From positions 4,650,001-4,714,000 of the forward strand of contig JAEILZ010000003.1 in NCBI GenBank assembly GCA_018873225.1: a stretch of 64,000 nt of DNA, read 5' to 3'. Shown here piece by piece: positions 58,704-64,000 of this stretch. Origin of the DNA: [Phialemoniopsis] sp. UDSM-2020. Lineage: Eukaryota > Ascomycota > Sordariomycetes > Thyridiales > Thyridiaceae. The position numbers were made by a program, and so were the translations under genes. Position 1 is the stretch's first letter. Each line of letters begins with the position of its first letter. Below the pieces are notes generated by a model. The model ran no database searches. It was not told where the DNA came from and saw only the letters and a list, made by a program, of their open reading frames with translations.

Positions 58704-59910
58704 TTAGAATGGAGATGGAGATCTATCTCTTGCTAAAGACTTCTTGATCAACTCTCTCCCACCAAATCGCTCAAATGTCTCAGCATCCCAACAGACGTAT
58801 CCGTAACGTTGTAATTCCTCAGGGGTCCAGGTGTCTTCTAAGTCCATCCAATCATCGCCCAGAATCATAGCCCAAGCTGGAGGGGCTGCGCCCTCAAGGC
58901 TCTCGGGTGAGAAGGATATTTTCTTGGGTCTTTCGAAATCATCCCTGTCTGAATCGCCATGCCACCAGCCCGGTGGGTATTGATTCCTCATGTTCTCCTT
59001 CACTACGGCGACAAGCTCATCGTGGGTTTTGCCCTCGAAACAAATCTTGTGTAAGAACGAAATGCCCAAAAATGTGAGCTGTTCAACAAACACATTGACC
59101 TCTACTTTTGTGAAGTTAGCCCATCAATATTCCCAGATAGACGAGAGGGAATCACCAACATTGGTCGTCAAGGTTAGGTGCCACATACGAGTCGCCTTGA
59201 CCGTTATGACCTGGGTGCAGGTCCGGACCGACCTTGGTAACAACATCTCGGATCATTCCCTGGATCATATTGTGGAAGAAGATCGTTTCATCGCCCTCCC
59301 ATTCCTCGTAAAGACCCGTAAACTTCTGGACCCTCGAGATTGAAAGCTTCTCCTTGATGTGCATCTGACAGAGTAGCTCGAAGCGATATATACCCCGCGC
59401 CAGACGCGTCATCTCCATGGGCGACAGTTCGACATCCTTCGAGGCCCAGTCATGATCGCCACTCGCGGCTTTGGCGAAGTTGTCTCGCATCCAGGTAACA
59501 TAATGAGATGTGATGGGCTGTACAATATGAAGATGATATCGTTTCATGCTCAGCACTTCTTCTTCGGTGACCTTGTCCATCAGCGTCAAGTGTCGTCGTG
59601 CCGTATGCTCCGAGTAGACTTGAAGAAAGCCGTCCACGGACTGATTAGGATCTTTGTGCCCGGTGTGGTACAGGTGGACGGCATACGCATCGACCACGGC
59701 GCTGCCTAGTGTAGTTTGGAGCGAGACGCAGAGTAAATATCTGCGGTCGAAGACATACTGGTCGTAGAAGATGGGCGAGGCGCGGATGAGGGCCTGTAGC
59801 CGCGCCAGGTCCAAGAGCGAAAGAAGAAGACGTCGGACTTCGGAGGGCAGCTCTTCAAGCCTGCTGCGTCCTCTGTTCTTGCCAACTTGGAAAGTTGGTG
59901 CAAGCTCCAT
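58704..59910 (-). CDS. F-box-like domain protein
   Basis: Exon 1 is 59910-59160 and exon 2 is 59104-58704 (383 residues), joined by a 55-base intron with a GTTGGT donor. The N-terminal LEELPSEVRRLLLSLLDLARLQALIRASPIFYDQY (residues 18-52) is an F-box-like helix bundle with the LP..V...LL pattern. The rest is helical and resembles a lineage-expanded group of fungal F-box-like proteins of unknown target. ATG 59910 is used because the frame upstream opens only with TTG. Such proteins usually link a substrate to the SCF ubiquitin ligase, though the motif here is degenerate. Confidence 0.75.
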
Positions 59911-60139
59911 TGGTGCACTTCGAGACCGGGAACATGACTCGGTAGTTGTCAAGAACGCGTTCTATCTTGGAGTTTTCGGACTGGTCGTGTTATTGGCCTG
60001 CTGTTGGGGGCCAACAAGAGGCGCAGCATTTGACGAGGGGTCAGGCAACCCCACTCAAGCGGCTTGAGCTGCCCAATGAAACACTCGTCTCGTCCTGCGA
60101 TATTGTTGGCTGTGGTTCCCAGAGAGGACATCAGCGACT

Positions 60140-61206
60140 CTAGACCTCAATGACCAGACGGCCTTCTCCTCGCTGAGCCCGCCACCGATTCGTAGACTCG
60201 ACTAGGTCCTGACAGCCCTCGAGCAAGAAGCCCCATTTCTTGGCGAACCCCTTGGTGATCTCCCAGCCGTCGGCTGACCAGGGCTCGCTCCAGACGATCA
60301 TGCCTCGTTTCTCCACGTCGTTGAAACCCTCGTACAGACCGCCGGACAGATCACAGCACAGGTCGTCGGGGTCGAACTCGCCGGTGCGTCTGATCAGGTT
60401 GTCACGCATGGCGGCGACGGGAAAGCAGTCTATCCACGGCTCGTGGGGCGTCGAAAGTTGCAGCGGTGTTGGTTCGAGAGAGGGCGGGATCGTGTCTGGG
60501 GCCGGCCAGTGCTCGAAGATCGTGAGGGCCACACCGCATTCCACTGGAAGAGTATGTGTGAGGGATAGGATGGACATGTTGATGAGTGTTGCTCGGAGGA
60601 CGTTGTATTGGATGAGCGTGATGAGCCGGTGGTCTAACGAGAGTGGGAAGATGACCATGTGTTTGAAGTTGGGCTTGGTTTCTTTGGTGAAGTATGGTAT
60701 CAGGGGAGGTATGAGTGTTGTCCGAGTCTTTCTTTCTGGCTCTTCTACTTCCTGTCGGAAGAAGAACCCGTCGGACTCGCTCCGCTTGAGATCGCTTACT
60801 GTCGGATTCGTATTTCTGAGTGCAGAACCATTCGAGAAAACGTGGTCAGACCCTGGGAGAAGAACACCGAATCCACTCCACGGCGGGTCCGGTCCTGGAC
60901 ATCCGAACGCAGGTGCTTGAGCTGCCTTGCGCCGACCTTTGGAAAGGATGTTAGTGTAGGTATTCGATACGGTGAGCCCGCCAATGGTCTAGTCACTCAC
61001 GCCAGGCACGTTGGCTCAGTCTATTCTGTCTCTTTCTCCGCTCGACAGGGTCCGTCAGGCCAGTCCAGTCGTCATCAGTCTGATGAGCCTACGTGACCAG
61101 TCGAGTTAGCTTACTACATGTCAATCCGTGAGCGGTCCGTATGTACCTCAGATAGCTGGCTCATAGGCTCAATGGCATGCCGCGGCACCGGAGCCGCCGC
61201 GGCCAT
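60140..61206 (-). CDS. bZIP transcription factor with DUF3425 domain
   Basis: Exons 61206-61147, 61088-61001 and 60936-60140 give 314 residues. The basic region is split by the second intron: DPVERRKRQNRLSQRAWR then RRKAAQ (residues 33-56), the N-x3-Q-R-A-x-R-x-R pattern of fungal bZIPs. There is hardly any leucine zipper after it, which is usual in this subfamily. The C-terminal DUF3425 region (about 165-305) includes LDHRLITLIQYNVLRA, MSILSL, PLQLSTPHEPWIDCFP, MRDNLI, WSADGWEITKGFAKKWGFLL and LVESTNRWRAQRGE. It is a probable nuclear regulator; targets are unknown. It is divergent from the SDR at 61952. Confidence 0.92.
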
Positions 61207-61951
61207 TTTCTTCCACTGGGGAGCTGGCTCCTTTAGGTGTCCAGGGTGGCAGTGATGAAGTCAAAGCCCACTCCGCTTGGAGAATTAGTGATGCCTTCAG
61301 TACACAAAGGTCACCGGATAGAAAGGAAAGGAAAGAAGAATGCAGTCTGCTTATGGACTAACCCAAAAAGAAATCCGGGATGGCTTGTTTAGCAACTCGG
61401 AACGGATGGACTGCGGAGACATTTTGCATTCCCGATCTCTAGATTAGGTAGCGCCACATATGCATCCTGCTTATGCGCTAATGTCACATCCGGACTAGCA
61501 CGACTTGCAAGTCGAGATTTGGCGGCAGTAACGGGCCTAAAGTAGCATGCAAGCCACAAGTACCCATGGCCTCGCCTTTACCTGCTGAAAGCCTTCTCCG
61601 GCCGTCGTCGAATACCTAGCTCCTGCGCCGAAATTTCTCTCAACATTTCAAGTACGCTCTGCAACTCCACTGTCAAGGTCCCGGAACTAAGATGACACAA
61701 CCGGTTGGCTCTCCTTACCAGGCAGGGGTGGCAGCTGATGTAGCCCCGGGATAGGCATTTTACAGCTTGATCTCGGCACTGGCTCGACTCGATATAAGAA
61801 GGATGGCGCCGGTATAGTTCAGTGGTCATGGTCTAGCCCGATCTTCGTCTACTGTCAAGTGAGGACTTCTCGATACATAATATCCCACCGCGCAACGCTT
61901 GATCTATTGGCCTCGGCTACCTATTTCTTCCTTCTTGGAGCTGCTTTCAGG
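61207..61951. other. Divergent intergenic, bZIP to SDR
   Basis: A 745-base shared upstream region. At 61808-61830 there is a short stretch resembling a tRNA A-box, without the rest of a tRNA. No gene was found. Confidence 0.4.
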
Positions 61952-63004
61952 ATGCCTTCTCTCGCAGGGCTTGTCAACTTCAATCCGGACAAAGATGTTC
62001 CCTCTCTAAAGGACAAGGTGATCTTTGTCACTGGAGGTTGGTTTGACTGAGTCCTAGTCAGAAAGTTGCAGATTGACAAACTCAACAGGTACCAACGGCC
62101 TGGGACGAGAGTCCATCCTAGCTTTGGCGAAGCATGAGCCAGCACACATCTACTTTACAGGCCGCAATGCTACAGCCGCCGATTCTCTGCAAGCCGAAGT
62201 AGCGAAAGCTTCGTCGTCAACGTCACTCACGTTCCTGGAGATGGATATGCTCTCCCTGGCATCCGTCAAAGCGGCCCTGGCCAAGTTTTCCCACGACCGG
62301 CTCGACATTCTTATCTGCAATGCCGGAATCATGGCGTCGCCCCCAGGCCTGAGCAAGGACGGCTTCGAGATACAGTTTGCCACCAACCACTTGGCACATG
62401 GGATGATCATCCAGAAGCTTCTTCCGACTCTCAAACGCACGGCAGACATGCCCGAATCGGATGTGAGGGTCATTAACCTTACGTCTACAGGATGGAGAGG
62501 GCACCCTAAGGAAGGTATCATCTTCTCAGAGCTCCGAACACCGATGGAGATGACATTCGGGTCATGGTACAGATATGGGTATGCCTACATGACAACGTTG
62601 AGAACTTTGAGGTCTGCATTGCTAATACTAAATTCTTCAGGCAAAGCAAGCTAGCCAACGTCATCTACGCGAGAGAACTTGCCCGCCGCTACCCAAATAT
62701 CCTCGCAGTCTCCATTCATCCGGGCGTGGTCAATACAGGACTGGTCAAAGACTTGAACGGCGTCAAGAAGGGCTTTGTACACGTCGCCAACTGGCTACAG
62801 GGAAAGGTCCTGATAGACCCTTGGCAAGGCTGCTTGAACCAAGTGTGGGCAGCCGCGGGAGCGAGAAGGGCCGAGCTCGTCAACGGGGCCTTTTACCTCC
62901 CGATCGGTGTCTTGGCTAATGACACACTGGACAAGATGGCGACGAGTGAGAAGCTTGCGGAGGAGCTGTGGACGTGGACTGATGAGGTCTTGGCACAGTA
63001 TTGA
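61952..63004 (+). CDS. Short-chain dehydrogenase, retinol-dehydrogenase/WWOX-like
   Basis: Exons 61952-62036, 62089-62578 and 62641-63004 give 312 residues. The cofactor motif TGGTNGLG (27-34) is formed across the first splice site. NAG at 107-109, Ser161 in NLTSTGW, and Tyr191 and Lys195 in RYGQSKLANV complete the catalytic set; the second splice site falls inside this motif. TGR after the second strand suggests NADP(H). The FATNHLAHGM and HPGVVNTGL blocks match the fungal group related to retinol dehydrogenases and WW-domain oxidoreductases. The substrate is unknown. It shares its upstream region with the bZIP gene, which may control it. Confidence 0.92.
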
Positions 63005-63445
63005 CCATGTTCAGGAGACTTTTCCCCTAGAACATGTTTTGGAGCGGTTGCCATTGGTGGTCGATATACCAAATTCCTTTTTCCAGGGGTTGGCAGGTAG
63101 TTGTAAAATAGAATCTTGGTAACAATCAGGATGTTCCTTTGTCAACTCGCTTTAGAAAGGCTTCATTGTAATATTTCGTGTGATTAGGCTTTTGGGTTGC
63201 GCTCCCCTGTAATTCCAACTCATGGCTTTGACACAATCATCTCCCAGCCTAAGAAACACCACAACAGACCGCCTTCGTTGTGGCCTCCGCCAAGCGCAGA
63301 GCTTCTTGCAAGGACACCATCCACTACGAGGCACTGTATGCCTTCCCATATTTTCCCCTGGGCTAATTCGTCTCTACTTCGCGCCTTCTAGTGCGTTCAC
63401 CTTCCATCTGCTACCGAGGGCATCAATCTCGGTCGCAACTCCAAC
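63005..63445. other. Intergenic, SDR to F-box gene
   Basis: A 441-base interval with the SDR 3' end and the promoter of the following F-box gene; nothing else is recognised. Confidence 0.35.
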
Positions 63446-64000
63446 ATGAGCATCCTCAATCTACCTACAGAGCTATTGCTCACGATCTGCGATTACACAG
63501 AGATTCGCGATCGACCCACCCTCTTGAGCTTGAGCCGGACTTGCCGGCGACTGTACGAGGTAGCAACCCCGTTTCTGTACCGACGCATCCAGGTCGACCC
63601 TCTCAAGAACGTTTCATCTACTCTTCGTCTACTATACAATCGTCGCGACATCGCGAGGCTTGTACAGATGATAGTCATCGATGATCACCTCGGTAACAAC
63701 TTCGTGTTGCGTCAGGACAAGAGTCTCGTGGACATACCTCTAATTGAGGACATTGCCGAGTCTCTGGATATACCACTGGAGGCGTGCACGTTACCTCTCA
63801 GAGGAACAAACATCCGGATACAGGACCGTTGGTACGTACAACTGGTACTGGCTCTGTTACCCAATGTCGAGACTGTGTTCTTCAGCGCGCAGAGCTCTAC
63901 GGAACTCCTCGATATTTCGGCTTCAGAAATCTCGACTCCTCGCCTCCCAAAGCTGAGAAAGCTACTTGTCAACCACAGAGAGCAGGATTACTACCTTGAG
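63446..64000 (+). CDS. F-box domain protein, N-terminal part (cut by window end)
   Basis: The frame from ATG 63446 stays open to the window end (185 residues). It begins with a typical fungal F-box: MSILNLPTELLLTICDY, then LLSLSRTCRRLYEVATPFLYRR (residues 1-50), where LPTELL and the CRRLY...PFLYR pattern are diagnostic. The following region looks like the start of Leu-rich-repeat-like helices (LVLALLPNVETVFF, TPRLPKLRKLLV). It probably serves as a substrate adaptor of an SCF ubiquitin ligase. Introns downstream cannot be judged. Confidence 0.82.
   Translation, partial: MSILNLPTELLLTICDYTEIRDRPTLLSLSRTCRRLYEVATPFLYRRIQVDPLKNVSSTLRLLYNRRDIARLVQMIVIDDHLGNNFVLRQDKSLVDIPLIEDIAESLDIPLEACTLPLRGTNIRIQDRWYVQLVLALLPNVETVFFSAQSSTELLDISASEISTPRLPKLRKLLVNHREQDYYLE

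Noticed and set aside
61806..61865. tRNA-like start with an A-box resembling sequence (tagttcagtgg)
   Set aside because: No B-box, anticodon stem or acceptor pairing follows within tRNA length, so chance similarity or a tiny relic is more likely.
1..64000. Transposons, CRISPR arrays, rRNA and RIP-type AT-rich blocks
   Set aside because: No inverted-repeat ends, transposase motifs, spaced direct repeats, rRNA segments or strongly AT-rich stretches were recognised.

Overview
The window is nuclear DNA from a filamentous ascomycete (Pezizomycotina, most likely a Sordariomycete). Most genes carry short GT-AG introns of about 50-100 bases with internal CTAAC/CTGAC-like branch sites. The families are typical of these fungi: HET-domain, cerato-platanin, GLEYA, Zn2Cys6, bZIP-DUF3425, DUF6594 and AcrB. 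I reconstructed intron-containing genes by joining exons by eye; the phase is consistent in every model except the DUF6594 gene.

Region 1 (1-12460) reads as a compact metabolic gene cluster. It holds an amidase (C-terminal part only), a full-length isocitrate-lyase-fold protein whose catalytic motif is rewritten, a Zn2Cys6 regulator, a GOR1-type 2-hydroxyacid (glyoxylate) dehydrogenase, a short-chain dehydrogenase, a class II aldolase and an MFS transporter of the Dal5/anion:cation symporter type. Two divergent promoters sit inside it, and one carries four copies of CGGACAA. The gene set suggests uptake and breakdown (or synthesis) of a hydroxy-, oxo- or amide-bearing acid; the substrate cannot be read from the sequence.

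Region 2 (12600-34420) is mixed: a secreted cerato-platanin, an intron-less and rather divergent XPB/Ssl2 helicase, a HET-domain protein, a class 3 lipase, the AcrB ubiquitination-network membrane protein, a mitochondrial-type hotdog thioesterase, a 70-residue LYR protein split over three exons, and a SAM-dependent methyltransferase. A 4.4-kb block without genes lies upstream of acrB.

Region 3 (34420-46270) has a second gene-free block of 4.7 kb, then the CCR4 deadenylase, a secreted GLEYA-domain protein and a DUF6594 membrane protein with an interrupted frame.

Region 4 (48511-55774) is the most striking gene: a predicted secreted protein of 2402 residues with five tandem pectinesterase-like (CE8) domains, Ser-rich linkers and a Thr-rich tail of about 450 residues. 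The domains differ in which catalytic residues they keep, and by eye no single domain has the full set. Region 5 (57319-64000) holds a secreted lactonase-family beta-propeller, an F-box-like protein, a bZIP-DUF3425 regulator, a second SDR and the start of an F-box protein cut by the window edge. No rRNA, convincing tRNA, transposon or CRISPR was seen.
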